A stretch of DNA of 64,000 nt from Rhodoferax sp. (GCF_030646845.1 NZ_JAUSLE010000026.1:19887-83886); one strand, 5' to 3'. Counted from the first letter of the stretch, positions 1 to 9,974 are shown. Notes: generated by a model not told the origin, from the letters alone. Program-made: numbers and translations.

Positions 1-524
1 ACGGCCTGCGGGTGTCGAGTTCCGCCGTGCGCGATGCCTTGTCGGAAGGCCGGATGGATGACGCGGCACGACTTTTGGGGCGGCCCTACCGCATCTCGGG
101 ACACGTGGTGCATGGCCGCAAACTGGGGCGAGAGTTGGGTTTCAGAACCCTGAACCTGCGCTTTTCCCACTGGAAACCCGCCGCCAGCGGCATCTTCGTC
201 GTGCTGGTCCACGGTCTGGATGCCGTGCCGCTGGCGGGGGTTGCCAACCTGGGTATTCGCCCCTCACTGGACCCCAATGACGTGAACGGTGGTCGGGTGC
301 TACTGGAAACCCATTGCCTGGACTGGCCCCAGCGCCTGGGCGCGGAGGGTGCGTACGGTAAAATCATCCGTGTGGAACTGCTACACAAATTGCACGGCGA
401 ACTCAAATACGATGGCCTGGATGCTCTTCAAAAGGGCATCGCCCGGGACTGCGATGACGCGCGTGCCTACCTGGCGTCACCGCACGCCCAGACGCACCGT
501 CAAACGACGCGCGACCGAATTTAG
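1..524 (+). CDS. ribF: Bifunctional riboflavin kinase/FAD synthetase, C-terminal part (5' end outside window)
   Basis: RibF converts riboflavin to FMN and then FAD in the cytoplasm. The visible frame is open from the left edge and ends with TAG at 522-524. Only about 173 residues are seen: the end of the adenylyltransferase domain (VSSSAVRDAL) followed by the riboflavin kinase domain. The kinase part shows GRPYRISGHVVHGRKLGRELGFRT, a typical nucleotide/flavin binding start, then GVANLGIRPS and the late E-LLHKL segment. The next gene is ileS, then lspA, the usual betaproteobacterial order. A GTG at 12 is in frame but is internal to the protein, not its start. Confidence 0.93.
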   Translation, partial: GLRVSSSAVRDALSEGRMDDAARLLGRPYRISGHVVHGRKLGRELGFRTLNLRFSHWKPAASGIFVVLVHGLDAVPLAGVANLGIRPSLDPNDVNGGRVLLETHCLDWPQRLGAEGAYGKIIRVELLHKLHGELKYDGLDALQKGIARDCDDARAYLASPHAQTHRQTTRDRI

Positions 525-683
525 GCGGCGAAAGGTTTCGCCCGCCCCGCACCTTGAGCCTGGCTCACCCGACACTTTTCGCCACCCCAACGACACAGAT
601 GCAGCTCCGGGCGACTCGCTGCATCATTTGGATTTTCAGATACCACAAACGCTGCCCTGCGGCGAAACAGTTCCACCAGCACC

Positions 684-3560
684 ATGACCGAATCCACCAC
701 ACCTGACACCAGCACCAAAACCGATTACCGCAGCACGCTCAACCTGCCGGACACGCCATTCCCCATGCGGGGCGACCTGCCCAAGCGCGAGCCGGGCTGG
801 GTGAAGGAGTGGGAGGACAAGGGCATCTACAAGAAATTGCGGGACATGCGCAAAGGCGCTCCCAAGTTTGTGCTGCACGACGGACCGCCCTACGCCAATG
901 GCCAGATTCACATGGGGCATGCGGTCAACAAGATTCTGAAGGACATGATCGTCAAGGCGCGCCAGCTCAAGGGCATGGACGCCGCCTACATCCCGGGCTG
1001 GGACTGCCACGGTCTGCCAATCGAAAACGCGATTGAAAAGAAATTTGGCCGCAAGCTGCCGCGCGACGAGATGCAGGCGAAAAGCCGCGCCTTTGCCACC
1101 GAGCAGATCGACATCCAGCGCGTGGACTTCAAACGCCTGGGCGTGCTGGGCGACTGGGACCACCCGTATCGCACCATGGATTTCAGCAACGAGGCAGATG
1201 AAATCCGCGCCTTCAAACGGGTGGTGGAGCGGGGCTTTGTCTACCGCGGCCTGAAGCCCGTCTATTGGTGCTTTGACTGCGGCTCGTCGCTCGCCGAGTT
1301 TGAGATCGAATACGCCGACAAAAAATCGCAGACGCTGGACGTCGGCTTTCTGTGCGCCGAGCCGGCCCGGCTGGCAACAGCCTTTGGCCTGGGCGCGCTC
1401 GACAAAGAGGCGTTTGCCGTCATCTGGACCACCACCGCGTGGACCATTCCGGCCAACCAGGCCCTGAACCTGAACCCGGAACTCACCTACGCGCTGGTCG
1501 ATACCGAGCGCGGCCTGCTGGTACTGGCCGAGAGCCTGGTCGGGAAGTGCATGGAGCGCTACCAGCTCACCGGCACGGTGGTCGCCACCACCAAAGGCGA
1601 GTCGCTGGCAGGCATCCAGTTCAAGCACCCGCTGGCCCATGTGGACGCGGGCTACGACCGCTTCAGCCCCGTCTACCTGGCCGACTACGCCACCGCGGAG
1701 GATGGCACCGGCCTGGTTCACTCCTCGCCAGCCTACGGCGTGGAAGACTTCAACAGCTGCGTCGCGCATGGAATGGCCTACGACGACATCCTGAACCCGG
1801 TGCAGGGCAATGGCGCCTACGCGCCCGAGCTGCCGCTGTTTGGCGGCCAACACATCTGGAAGGCCTGCCCCGTCATCATTGATGCGCTGCGCGATGCCGG
1901 GCGCCTGTTTGCCACCGAGAACATCACCCACAGCTACCCGCATTGCTGGCGCCACAAGACACCGGTGATCTACCGCGCGGCCGCCCAGTGGTTCATCCGC
2001 ATGGACGAGGGCGAAGGGGTATTTACCAAGGACAAGGCACCCAAGTCCCTGCGCCAGCTGGCGCTGGACGCCATCGAGCAGACCTCCTTCTATCCCGAGA
2101 ACGGCAAGACGCGCCTGCGCGACATGATTGCGGGCCGGCCCGACTGGTGTATCAGCCGCCAGCGCAGCTGGGGCGTGCCCCTGCCCTTCTTCCTGCACAA
2201 GGACAGCGGGGAGTTGCACCCGCGCACCATGGAGATTCTGGACATCGCCGCCGACATGGTGGAAAAGGGCGGCATTGAGGCCTGGAGCAAGGCCACGACC
2301 GAGTCCATCCTCGGCGCGCAGGATGCAGAGCAGTACACCAAGAGCAGCGATATTCTGGAAGTCTGGTTTGACTCGGGTACCACGCACACCACAGTGCTCA
2401 AGGGCTCGCACCCCGGCAGCGGTCACGAGACGGGACCCGAGGCCGACCTGTATCTGGAAGGGCATGACCAGCACCGCGGCTGGTTTCATTCGTCGCTGCT
2501 GACGGCATGCGCCATGTACGGCCGCGCGCCCTACAAAGGCCTGCTGACCCACGGCTTCACGGTGGACAGCAAGGGCCACAAGATGAGCAAGAGCGCGGGC
2601 AACGGGGTTGATCCGCAGGAGACCTCGAAAAAGCTTGGCGCCGAAATCATTCGCCTGTGGGTGGCCGCCAGCGACTACTCCGGCGACATTGCCGGCGACG
2701 ACAAAATTCTGGCGCGCGTCGTGGACACCTACCGCCGTGTCCGCAACACGCTCAAATTCCTGCTGGCCAATGTGAGCGACTTTGACCCGGTCAAAGACGC
2801 GGTGCCGCTGGCGCAGATGCTTGAGATTGACCGCTACGCCCTGAGCCGCGCGGCGCAGCTGCAGGCCGACATCCTGGCGCACTATGAAGTCTATGAATTC
2901 CACCCGGTGGTGGCCAAACTGCAGATCTACTGCTCTGAAGACCTGGGCTCGTTCTACCTCGACATCCTCAAGGACCGGCTCTACACCACGGCGCCGAAGT
3001 CGCTGGCACGTCGCAGCGCCCAGACCGCCCTGTGGCAGATTACGCAGGCGATGCTGCGCTGGATGGCGCCGTTCCTGAGCTTCACGGCCGAAGAGGCGTG
3101 GGCCGTGCTGGGCACCGCCGGCAAAACGCCAGGCGACACGAAAGAATCGATCTTCATGGACACCTACGTCCAGCTGGAAGCACCTGACACGGCATTGCTG
3201 GCCAAGTGGGCCCGTATCCGCGAGATCCGCGACGCGGTGAACAAGGAGATCGAAGTCTTGCGCGCCGAGGGCAAGGTCGGTTCGTCCCTGCAGGCTGCCG
3301 TGACACTCACAGCGGCGGCAGCGGATTACGCGATTCTGGCCAGCCTGGGTGATGATCTGAAATTTGCCTTCATCACATCTGCTATTACTTTGATAGCTGA
3401 AGACGCCCTCTCCATTGGGGCTGACACCTCAAATGCCATAAAATGCGAGCGCTGCTGGCATTACCGTGACGATGTCGGAGCGGACCCCGCTCACCCCACC
3501 CTGTGTGGCCGCTGCACCAGCAACCTGTTTGGTGCAGGCGAGAACCGGAGATTTGCGTAA
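684..3560 (+). CDS. ileS: Isoleucyl-tRNA synthetase
   Basis: Class I synthetase charging tRNA-Ile, 958 aa, a normal bacterial length. The HIGH signature is HMGH at residues 76-79 inside [12 protein letters not shown], and KMSKS is at 633-637. The editing (CP1) domain lies between them. The C-terminal zinc site is complete: CERC at 921-924 and CGRC at 941-944. Directly before the zinc site, roughly residues 900-918 are encoded by a copy of the window's dispersed repeat, in frame and with AT-richer codons. The stop overlaps the lspA start by one base (TAATG), so the two are probably translationally coupled. A 755-codon antisense frame is a GC-rich shadow. Confidence 0.98.
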   Translation: MTESTTPDTSTKTDYRSTLNLPDTPFPMRGDLPKREPGWVKEWEDKGIYKKLRDMRKGAPKFVLHDGPPYANGQIHMGHAVNKILKDMIVKARQLKGMDAAYIPGWDCHGLPIENAIEKKFGRKLPRDEMQAKSRAFATEQIDIQRVDFKRLGVLGDWDHPYRTMDFSNEADEIRAFKRVVERGFVYRGLKPVYWCFDCGSSLAEFEIEYADKKSQTLDVGFLCAEPARLATAFGLGALDKEAFAVIWTTTAWTIPANQALNLNPELTYALVDTERGLLVLAESLVGKCMERYQLTGTVVATTKGESLAGIQFKHPLAHVDAGYDRFSPVYLADYATAEDGTGLVHSSPAYGVEDFNSCVAHGMAYDDILNPVQGNGAYAPELPLFGGQHIWKACPVIIDALRDAGRLFATENITHSYPHCWRHKTPVIYRAAAQWFIRMDEGEGVFTKDKAPKSLRQLALDAIEQTSFYPENGKTRLRDMIAGRPDWCISRQRSWGVPLPFFLHKDSGELHPRTMEILDIAADMVEKGGIEAWSKATTESILGAQDAEQYTKSSDILEVWFDSGTTHTTVLKGSHPGSGHETGPEADLYLEGHDQHRGWFHSSLLTACAMYGRAPYKGLLTHGFTVDSKGHKMSKSAGNGVDPQETSKKLGAEIIRLWVAASDYSGDIAGDDKILARVVDTYRRVRNTLKFLLANVSDFDPVKDAVPLAQMLEIDRYALSRAAQLQADILAHYEVYEFHPVVAKLQIYCSEDLGSFYLDILKDRLYTTAPKSLARRSAQTALWQITQAMLRWMAPFLSFTAEEAWAVLGTAGKTPGDTKESIFMDTYVQLEAPDTALLAKWARIREIRDAVNKEIEVLRAEGKVGSSLQAAVTLTAAAADYAILASLGDDLKFAFITSAITLIAEDALSIGADTSNAIKCERCWHYRDDVGADPAHPTLCGRCTSNLFGAGENRRFA
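3381..3435 (+). repeat. Dispersed GCTA..TAGC-headed repeat, copy inside ileS
   Basis: Starts with GCTATTACTTTGATAGC and continues with a C-rich middle, a GGGGCT block and CACCTCAAATG. The same order of blocks recurs at 5808, 9779, 11728, 20794, 24473, 24606, 32659 and 36086. This copy is read through in frame by ileS. Confidence 0.7.
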
Positions 3561-4060
3561 TGGCCCGAGGATTCAAATCATCATCGTCGGGAGGCATGCT
3601 GCAATGGCTGGGCCTGGCTTTCATCATTCTGATCGCCGACCAGTTCACCAAGATCCTGATCGTCGGCTATTACCAGCTGGGTGACAGCACTTACGTCACG
3701 AGCTTCTTCAACGTGGTTCGCGCGCACAACACGGGTGCGGCGTTCTCGTTTCTGGCCGGGGCCTCGGGCTGGCAACGGTGGTTCTTCACCGTCATCGGCC
3801 TGCTGGCAGCGGCCCTGATTCTGTGGATGCTCAAGTCGCACGCCGGGCAAAAACTGTTTGCCTTTGCCATGGCCTGCATCCTGGGCGGCGCCATTGGCAA
3901 TGTGATTGACCGGATCATGTACGGTTACGTGGTGGACTTTCTGGACTTTCACTGGCTCAACTGGCATTTCCCGGCCTTCAATGTCGCCGACAGCGCAATC
4001 ACCATAGGCGCAGCCTGCCTGATACTGGACGAACTGCTTCGCGTACGCCGCACGCACTAG
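3560..4060 (+). CDS. lspA: Lipoprotein signal peptidase (SPase II)
   Basis: Inner-membrane aspartyl protease that removes signal peptides from diacylated prolipoproteins. The ATG at 3560 overlaps the ileS stop, giving 166 aa, the family's usual size; a longer frame opens upstream inside ileS but is not needed. Four membrane segments are visible (from residue ~13 [13 protein letters not shown] onwards). The two catalytic aspartates lie in NVIDR and in FNVADS, both conserved. The segment [17 protein letters not shown] is diagnostic. Expressed with ileS, as in most Gram-negative bacteria. Confidence 0.97.
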   Translation: MARGFKSSSSGGMLQWLGLAFIILIADQFTKILIVGYYQLGDSTYVTSFFNVVRAHNTGAAFSFLAGASGWQRWFFTVIGLLAAALILWMLKSHAGQKLFAFAMACILGGAIGNVIDRIMYGYVVDFLDFHWLNWHFPAFNVADSAITIGAACLILDELLRVRRTH

Positions 4061-4085
4061 GCGCACCACAAGGAAAAGGAACCCG

Positions 4086-5795
4086 TTGACCCACCTGCTG
4101 AATCTCCTCGCAGCCATCGCCCTGCTGGTCTGGGGCACGCATCTGGTGCGCACCGGCATCCTGCGCGTGCTGGGCGCCAATCTGCGCAACGTGCTGGCCC
4201 GCAGCGTGAGCAACCGGTTCAAAGCCATGGTCTCGGGGCTCGGCGTCACGGCCCTGGTGCAGTCCAGCACCGCCACGGCGCTCATCGTCTCGGCGTTCGT
4301 GGGCCAGGGCTTGATGGCCCTGCCCTCGGCGCTGGCCGTCATGCTGGGGGCCGACATTGGCACCAGCCTGATGGCGGTGGTGTTCTCCCGCGATCTGTCA
4401 TGGCTGTCGCCCCTGTTCATTTTTGTCGGTGTCGTGCTGTTCATTGCCCGCCAGTCCACCACCGTCGGCCGCGTCGGGCGCATTCTGATTGGCCTGGGAC
4501 TGATGTTGCTAGCTCTGCAACTGGTCACCGTATCGGCCAACGTGCTGACCCAAGCCCCGGCGGTCAAGGCGCTGCTGGCATCCCTGAGCAGCGACCTGCT
4601 GCTCGAGATCACCGTGGGCGCCACGCTGGCGGTGCTCAGCTACTCAAGCCTCACCATTGTGCTGCTCACGGCCACTCTTGCCGCCACCAATGTGATACCG
4701 GTGGATGTGGCGCTCGGTCTGGTGCTGGGCGCCAATCTTGGCAGCGGCCTGCTCGCGGTGTTGACCACCCTGAGGGCCAATGTGGAAACACGTCAGGTGC
4801 CGCTGGGCAACCTGGTGTTCAAGGTGCTCGGGATCGCCATCGCTGCGCCCTTTCTCAGTCTATGGCTGCAGTACGCACGTCCGCTGCTGGGTGACGTGGC
4901 GACCGTGGTCGTGCTGTTTCATCTGAGCTTCAACCTGCTGGCGGGCCTGCTTTTTATCGGCCTGACCCAGGTCGTTGCCCGCTGGATTGGCTACTGGCTG
5001 CCCAAACCACAAAAGAGCACGGTGGCCGGGCGTCAGCGACACCTGGACGCATCGGCACTGGCCACCCCGTCACTGGCCCTCTCGTGTGCGGTACGCGAGG
5101 CCATGCACCAGGCCGATGTGGTGGAAACCATGCTGCTGGGCGTGCTGGAGGTGATCCAGAACAACGACTACAAGCTGGCCCAGCGCCTGCAGAAAATGGA
5201 CGATACGGTGGACGAGCTGTACTCGGACATCAAGTACTACCTGACCAAGATCTCACGCGAAGCCCTGAGCGAGAACGAAGGGCACCGCTGGACCGACATC
5301 ATCAGCTTCACCATCAACATGGAGCAGATCGGCGACATCATTGAACGGGTGTTGCAGGACATCGAAGAGAAGAAGATCAACCTCGGGCGCGAGTTCTCGC
5401 AGGCGGGCATGAACGAGATCATCGAATTGCACAGCCGTCTGGTCAGCAACCTGCGCCTCGGCATGAGCGTATTCCTGAACGGCAATGTGCGCGACGCGCA
5501 GAAACTGCTGGAAGAAAAATCCCGCTTTCGCGACCTGGAGCGCGAATATGCCGCCGCCCACCTGGATCGCCTCTCGGTCAATACTCTGCAGAGCATCGAG
5601 ACCAGTTCGCTGCACCTGGACCTGATCAGCGACCTCAAGCGCATCAACTCCCACATCTGCTCGATTGCCTATCCGATCCTGGACTCGGCAGGTGCGCTGG
5701 CACCCAATCGCCTGCGTCATTCGGTGCTGGACGCGCACCATCCGGTCGTGGCCAACGCCATACGGCCACCCAATTCAGGGCAACCGCGGGCATAA
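4086..5795 (+). CDS. Na/Pi cotransporter family protein with C-terminal PhoU-like domain
   Basis: Inner-membrane protein of the PNaS/NptA-YjbB family, likely exporting or importing phosphate with sodium. Starts at TTG 4086, placed by a good Shine-Dalgarno (AGGAAAAGGA just upstream); 569 aa. The N-terminal ~310 residues contain repeated hydrophobic helices with the two QSSTATALIVSAF- and YSSLTIVLLTA-type serine/threonine-rich half motifs typical of the family. From about residue 335 the protein is soluble and helical, with long charged stretches (QRLQKMDDTVDELY, EEKSRFRDLEREY) resembling PhoU. It follows lspA by 25 bases but has no functional tie to it. Confidence 0.9.
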   Translation: MTHLLNLLAAIALLVWGTHLVRTGILRVLGANLRNVLARSVSNRFKAMVSGLGVTALVQSSTATALIVSAFVGQGLMALPSALAVMLGADIGTSLMAVVFSRDLSWLSPLFIFVGVVLFIARQSTTVGRVGRILIGLGLMLLALQLVTVSANVLTQAPAVKALLASLSSDLLLEITVGATLAVLSYSSLTIVLLTATLAATNVIPVDVALGLVLGANLGSGLLAVLTTLRANVETRQVPLGNLVFKVLGIAIAAPFLSLWLQYARPLLGDVATVVVLFHLSFNLLAGLLFIGLTQVVARWIGYWLPKPQKSTVAGRQRHLDASALATPSLALSCAVREAMHQADVVETMLLGVLEVIQNNDYKLAQRLQKMDDTVDELYSDIKYYLTKISREALSENEGHRWTDIISFTINMEQIGDIIERVLQDIEEKKINLGREFSQAGMNEIIELHSRLVSNLRLGMSVFLNGNVRDAQKLLEEKSRFRDLEREYAAAHLDRLSVNTLQSIETSSLHLDLISDLKRINSHICSIAYPILDSAGALAPNRLRHSVLDAHHPVVANAIRPPNSGQPRA

Positions 5796-5807
5796 AGCCG
5801 TTTTGCT

Positions 5808-5857
5808 GCTATTTTGATAGCAGTCAAGGCTTGTTCCAGGAGGGCTACAACTCAAAG
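5808..5857 (+). repeat. Dispersed GCTA..TAGC-headed repeat, intergenic copy covering the qor stop
   Basis: GCTATTTTGATAGC head, then CAAGGCTTG and AGGAGGGCTACAACTC. It fills the short gap between two convergent genes and contains the stop codon of the leftward quinone reductase (complement of TCA at 5852-5854). Confidence 0.7.
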
Positions 5858-6847
5858 TGTCAGGATCGTGCAGCCCGTGGTCTTGCGTGCTTCGAGGTCG
5901 CGATGCGCCTGCTGTACTTCCGCCAACGGGTAGCGCTGGTCGATCCGAATGGTGACCTTTCCACTGGTGACCGCCTCAAACAAATCATCCGCCATGGCCT
6001 GTGTGCTCTCACGCGTAGCGATGTGCGTAAACAGGGTCTGGCGCGTCACGTAGATGGAGCCTTTTGCGCCCAGAATGCCGGGGGCAAACGGTGCGACTGG
6101 TCCCGAGGCGTTGCCAAAGCTCGCCATCAGGCCAAACGGCGCGAGGCAGTCCAGCGACTTGTCCCAGGTGTCTTTGCCCACCGAGTCGTACACCACTTTC
6201 ACACCTTTGCCACCGGTGATCTCTTTCACACGGGCCAGGAAGTCTTCGGTCGAATAGTTGATGACGAAAGCGGCGCCGTGCTCCTTGGCCAGCGCGCATT
6301 TGGCATCCGACCCTGCGGTGCCAATCAGCTGCAGACCCATCGCGCGCGCCCACTGGCAGGCAATCAGGCCGACGCCACCCGCGGCGGCATGGAAGAGAAC
6401 GAAGTCGCCAGCCTGCAAGCCGCCCTGCGGCTGCGTGCGCTTGAGCAGGTATTGCGCTGTCAGGCCCTTGAGCATCATGGCCGCACCGGTCTCGAATGAA
6501 ATGGCATCCGGAAGCTTGCACACGCACTTGGCGGGCATGACCCGCAGCTCACAGTAGCTGCCCGGGGGCTGGCTGGCGTAGGCCGCACGGTCGCCCACTT
6601 TCAGGTGGGTCACGCCCTCGCCGACCGCCTCCACCACGCCGGCGGCTTCCATGCCCAGCTGCAGCGGCATCGGCAAGGCGTAAAGGCCACTGCGCTGGTA
6701 CACGTCAATGAAGTTCAGACCGACCGCATGGTGACGGATGCGGATTTCACCCGGTCCGGGGTCACCCACCGTGACAGTGACAAGCTTGAGCTGTTCGGGG
6801 CCGCCATTTTGATCAATGCGAATGGCGCGGGAAGCGATGGAAGTCAT
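5852..6847 (-). CDS. qor: NADPH:quinone reductase, zinc-independent MDR family
   Basis: Cytoplasmic reductase of the zeta-crystallin/QOR type, 331 aa from the ATG at 6847, which is preceded by AGGAC at good spacing; an upstream in-frame ATG at 6880 lacks a ribosome site. N-terminal GroES-like fold contains GLNFIDVYQRSGLY and GMEAAGVVEAVGEGV. The NAD(P)-binding Rossmann segment reads AAAGGVGLIACQWARAMG, and VVYDSVGKDTWDKSLDCL is the QOR hallmark. The zinc ligands of alcohol dehydrogenases are absent. Physiological substrate unknown; QOR members reduce small quinones by one electron. Stop codon lies inside a dispersed repeat. Confidence 0.93.
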   Translation of the reverse strand: MTSIASRAIRIDQNGGPEQLKLVTVTVGDPGPGEIRIRHHAVGLNFIDVYQRSGLYALPMPLQLGMEAAGVVEAVGEGVTHLKVGDRAAYASQPPGSYCELRVMPAKCVCKLPDAISFETGAAMMLKGLTAQYLLKRTQPQGGLQAGDFVLFHAAAGGVGLIACQWARAMGLQLIGTAGSDAKCALAKEHGAAFVINYSTEDFLARVKEITGGKGVKVVYDSVGKDTWDKSLDCLAPFGLMASFGNASGPVAPFAPGILGAKGSIYVTRQTLFTHIATRESTQAMADDLFEAVTSGKVTIRIDQRYPLAEVQQAHRDLEARKTTGCTILTL

Positions 6848-6954
6848 GGCGGGTGTCCTGAAATTTAAAGGGTGCAGCATGTTGCCATGAAATGATGCCG
6901 CACGTCGTCACCGGGTCATCAGAACGAGGAGTCCGACTTGCTACAGTCCTGACC

Positions 6955-7857
6955 ATGCATCCCAAACTGACCCCTACCGCTGCCCTCTTGCTGACCGTGC
7001 CACCCCTGCTGTGGGCTGGCAACGCCGTGGTCGGCAGACTGGTCAGCGATCTGGTGTCGCCCATGACCCTGAACTTTCTGCGATGGGTGCTGGCGTTTGC
7101 CTTGCTGCTGCCGCTGGCCGGGAACGTGCTGCGCCCCACCAGTGACCTCTGGCCAAGCTGGCGGCGTTTCCTGCTGCTGGGCCTGCTCAGCGTCGGCGGC
7201 TACAACGCTTTGCTCTACCTGGCCCTCAACACTTCCACGCCCATCAACGTCACACTGGTGGGTTCCAGCACACCGGTTTGGATGTTGTTGATCGGCCGTG
7301 TTTTTTTTGGCGTTGGCATCTCCCGGCGTCAGTTGCTGGGGGCCGCGCTGTCGATCGCGGGCGTGATGCTGGTGCTGTGCCGGGGTCAACTTGAACTGCT
7401 GCTGCAGGTGCGTCTGGTGCCTGGCGACCTGTACGTGCTGATGGCATCGGCAGCCTGGGCGTACTACAGCTGGATGCTGGCGCACCCGACCACGGAGCCC
7501 GCCGGCATCCGCTCGGACTGGTCGGCTTTTCTGCTGGCACAGATGGCATTTGGCCTGGCCTGGGCCGGGCTGTTTGCGGGAGGCGAATGGGCCTTGACCG
7601 ACGCACGCATCCATTGGGGTTGGCCGCTGGCCGCTGCGCTGGCATTCATCTCGGTGGGCCCCGGGCTGATGGCCTACCGCGCCTGGGGCGCCGGCGTGGC
7701 GCGGGCCGGCCCGGCAGCGGCAGGGTTTTTCTCCAACCTGACGCCGCTCTTCACCGCCGTGCTCTCCAGCGCATTCCTGGGTGAGATACCCCGGCTGTAT
7801 CACGTGCTGGCCTTTGCCCTGATCGTGGGCGGCATCATGGTGTCGTCGCGCCGCTAG
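6955..7857 (+). CDS. EamA/DMT-family transporter
   Basis: Inner-membrane drug/metabolite exporter-type carrier with about ten hydrophobic segments in two EamA repeats; WAGNAVVGRLVSDLVSP in the first helix and the late FFSNLTPLFTAVLSSAFLGE are typical. I place the start at ATG 6955 (300 aa), where family similarity begins; an in-frame ATG at 6892 would add 21 unlikely residues, and no clear ribosome site distinguishes them. Divergent from qor. Substrate cannot be told from sequence. Confidence 0.88.
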   Translation: MHPKLTPTAALLLTVPPLLWAGNAVVGRLVSDLVSPMTLNFLRWVLAFALLLPLAGNVLRPTSDLWPSWRRFLLLGLLSVGGYNALLYLALNTSTPINVTLVGSSTPVWMLLIGRVFFGVGISRRQLLGAALSIAGVMLVLCRGQLELLLQVRLVPGDLYVLMASAAWAYYSWMLAHPTTEPAGIRSDWSAFLLAQMAFGLAWAGLFAGGEWALTDARIHWGWPLAAALAFISVGPGLMAYRAWGAGVARAGPAAAGFFSNLTPLFTAVLSSAFLGEIPRLYHVLAFALIVGGIMVSSRR

Positions 7858-7864
7858 TGCATGA

Positions 7865-7973
7865 CCCCCACGCTTGCCACTGCGTGTGCTGCGCTGCCCC
7901 CCGAGGGGGCTAATTTTCCTTGGGGCGGCCCGGCGAAAAATTCGGCCCCCACGCTTGCCGTTGCGTGTGTTGC
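7865..7973. repeat. Intergenic repeat unit with internal palindrome
   Basis: Two near-identical segments beginning CCCCCACGCTTGCC and ending TGCGTGTG(C/T)TGCGC lie at 7865-7892 and 7946-7973. Between them is the perfect palindrome GCCCCCCGAGGGGGC (about 7895-7909) and a GGGGCGGCCCGGCG block. It sits downstream of the EamA gene and could terminate transcription, but lacks a U-tract. Units of this wording are common between genes in Comamonadaceae as far as I recall. Confidence 0.5.
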
Positions 7974-8042
7974 GCGGCGGCCGGCCATGCGACACAGCCC
8001 GAGGTAGACCTTATTCCATTGCCAATTCAATGCGGGATTAGG

Positions 8043-8083
8043 CGCACCGCCTCAGACAGCACTTCAGTGCGGCAAGGCGGTGC
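8043..8083 (-). terminator. Possible terminator hairpin after the Bug receptor gene
   Basis: GCACCGCC at 8043-8050 pairs with GGCGGTGC at 8076-8083, and the interior contains a second stem GCACT-TC-AGTGC. It lies just 3' of the leftward receptor gene. No clear U-tract follows, so the role is uncertain. Confidence 0.35.
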
Positions 8084-8114
8084 AACGACATATCGCGTTG
8101 AAGTAGAAATGGAA

Positions 8115-9101
8115 TTACTGGGCCTGAAAGCCGCTGGCCTTGATAATGCGCGCCCAGGTCTGGGTGTAAGCGCGTTCGCGGCTTGCCAGTTGTTGCGGTG
8201 GCATATAGCCCACTGTCAGGCCCATGGCGGTCAGGCGGTCGCGCACGTCGGGCATTGCGATGACCTTGGCCACCGCCTCGGAGAAACGGTCAATGACGGC
8301 CTTGGGCGTGCCGGTGGGCGCAAAGATGCCGTAGTACGGGACATCCTCGAAGCCCGCCAGTCCCAGTTCCGCGAAGGTCGGCACATCCGGCAGGGCGGGC
8401 TGGCGCGCGCCACCCAGCACGGCGACGATGCGCACCTTGCCTGCCTTGTGGTTCTCGATGAAGTCCGGAATGGATGCAACACCCGCGCCGATCTGGTTGC
8501 CCAGCATGTCCCCGATCATGGGCGCGCTGCCCCGATATGGCGCCGATTGCAGGTCCAGGTTGTACTTCTGGCCGATCAACTTGACCAGAAACTCGGGCAC
8601 CGAGGCCGGTGCGGGAACGCCCACCGTGCCTTTGCCCGCGCCCTGGCTGCGCACCCAGGCCACATACTCATTCATGGACTTGGCCGGCGTGCCACCTGAC
8701 ACGGCCAGCGCGTTGACGAAGGTCGCAAATCCGGCAACGGCCACAAAATCGTGCGCCGGGTCGAAACCAGGATTTTTCACGACGAGGGGCAGGATGGAAA
8801 TAGTATGGTCGTGCGACAGGAAGAAGGTCGTGCCGTCGGCCGGCGCCGCCTTGAGCGCCTGCGCGGCAATCTGGCCGCCCGCACCTGCGCGGTTCTCGAC
8901 GATCACGGGGGTACCCAGCTGGTCTTTCAACTTGTCAGCCAGGGTGCGGGCAATGGCGTCAGTGCCGCCGCCGGGCGGAAACCCGACCATCAGACGAATC
9001 GTGCCAGTCTGCGCCTGCGCCAGCCCCCCCAGCATGAAAGCGCCCAGCGCGAGTGTGACGCGAAGCGCACGAGAGATGCGCTGCAAAGGTGACCTGACCA
9101 T
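8115..9101 (-). CDS. Bug-family tripartite tricarboxylate transporter substrate-binding protein
   Basis: Periplasmic TctC-type receptor, 328 aa from the ATG at 9101 (CTGGAG ribosome site seven bases upstream). A signal peptide with basic start and hydrophobic core ends near LGGLAQAQT. Mature part shows IRLMVGFPPGGGTDAIAR and VENRAGAGGQIAAQALK, the two strongest Bug motifs, and a LP-D-VPTFAELG segment near the C-terminus. Stands alone, without adjacent membrane subunits; it may serve the TctAB pair near 16-17.8 kb or act as a sensor. Ligand unknown, usually a small carboxylate. Confidence 0.92.
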   Translation of the reverse strand: MVRSPLQRISRALRVTLALGAFMLGGLAQAQTGTIRLMVGFPPGGGTDAIARTLADKLKDQLGTPVIVENRAGAGGQIAAQALKAAPADGTTFFLSHDHTISILPLVVKNPGFDPAHDFVAVAGFATFVNALAVSGGTPAKSMNEYVAWVRSQGAGKGTVGVPAPASVPEFLVKLIGQKYNLDLQSAPYRGSAPMIGDMLGNQIGAGVASIPDFIENHKAGKVRIVAVLGGARQPALPDVPTFAELGLAGFEDVPYYGIFAPTGTPKAVIDRFSEAVAKVIAMPDVRDRLTAMGLTVGYMPPQQLASRERAYTQTWARIIKASGFQAQ

Positions 9102-9179
9102 ATGAAACTCCAGTTGATGAAAGTGAAAACAATGCCGCAGGAATTTACCACCAGAACCTGGCGGCATGGCGGGGGCGAA

Positions 9180-9974
9180 TCAGAACGTGCCGGGGTAGGC
9201 GCCACCGTCGGCCAGCACGTTCTGGCCGTTGATGTAGCCAGCGTGCTGACTGCACAGGAATGCGCAGATGGCACCAAACTCCTCCACATTGCCAAAGCGC
9301 TGTGCGGGAATGGTTTTGCGTCGAGCGTCCATGATGACGTCCATCGGCTGGCCCGTCTTCTGCGCGGCACCCTGCATCGTGCCCTTGAGCCGGTCGGTGT
9401 CGAACGCGCCCGGCAGCAGGTTGTTCATGGTGACGCCACTGGCCGCGAGTTTGCTGCGCGAAACACCCGCCACAAAGCCGGTGAGGCCACTGCGGGCGCC
9501 GTTGGACAAGCCCAGGATGTCGATCGGCGCCTTCACCGCGCTGGACGTGATGTTGATGATGCGCCCGAACCCGCGCGCGGCCATGCCGTCCACCGTGGCC
9601 TTGATCAACTCAATGGGGGTGAGCATATTGCCGTCCACCGCCTTGATCCAGGTATCCCGGTCCCAATCGCGAAAATCACCCGTTGGCGGGCCACCGGCGT
9701 TCGTCACCACAATGTCAAAGTCGCGCCTGGCCGCGAACACCGCCTGACGACCCTCGTGTGTCGTGATGTCTTCGGCAACAAATTGCACCGTAGCCCCCGT
9801 GGGGCGGGCGCTGTCAGCTATCAATTTCGCAGCAGCCGCCTGCAGCACCTCGGCGCCACGGGCCACGATCAGCACGTTCACCCCTTCGCGCATCAGCGCC
9901 TGCGCGCAGCCAAATCCCAAGCCCTTGCTGGCGCCACACACCAAAGCCCATTTACCCGCGATACCCAAATCCAT
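9180..9974 (-). CDS. SDR-family oxidoreductase with altered active site
   Basis: Classical-length short-chain dehydrogenase (264 aa) starting at ATG 9974, preceded by TGGAG. The nucleotide-binding glycine motif is CGASKGLGFG near residues 13-22 and NAGGPPTG follows in the middle. A serine is present (NITSSAVKAP), but where the family has YxxxK this protein reads SNGAR (GLSNGARSG), so the catalytic tyrosine and lysine are both replaced. The sequence is otherwise intact, so a specialised subfamily is more likely than a decayed gene. Residues about 50-65 are encoded by a dispersed repeat copy. Often annotated as 3-oxoacyl-ACP reductase, which I would not assert. Confidence 0.88.
   Translation of the reverse strand: MDLGIAGKWALVCGASKGLGFGCAQALMREGVNVLIVARGAEVLQAAAAKLIADSARPTGATVQFVAEDITTHEGRQAVFAARRDFDIVVTNAGGPPTGDFRDWDRDTWIKAVDGNMLTPIELIKATVDGMAARGFGRIINITSSAVKAPIDILGLSNGARSGLTGFVAGVSRSKLAASGVTMNNLLPGAFDTDRLKGTMQGAAQKTGQPMDVIMDARRKTIPAQRFGNVEEFGAICAFLCSQHAGYINGQNVLADGGAYPGTF
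9779..9830 (-). repeat. Dispersed repeat, copy inside the SDR gene
   Basis: On the minus strand the head is GCGAAATTGATAGCTG, followed by AGCGC, a C-rich spacer and GGGGGCTACGGTGCAATTTG. Read in frame by the SDR gene. Confidence 0.6.

Noticed and set aside
636..2903. 755-codon antisense frame over ileS
   Set aside because: Fully overlaps ileS, which has every synthetase motif; long antisense frames are common in GC-rich genes and this one shows no domain.
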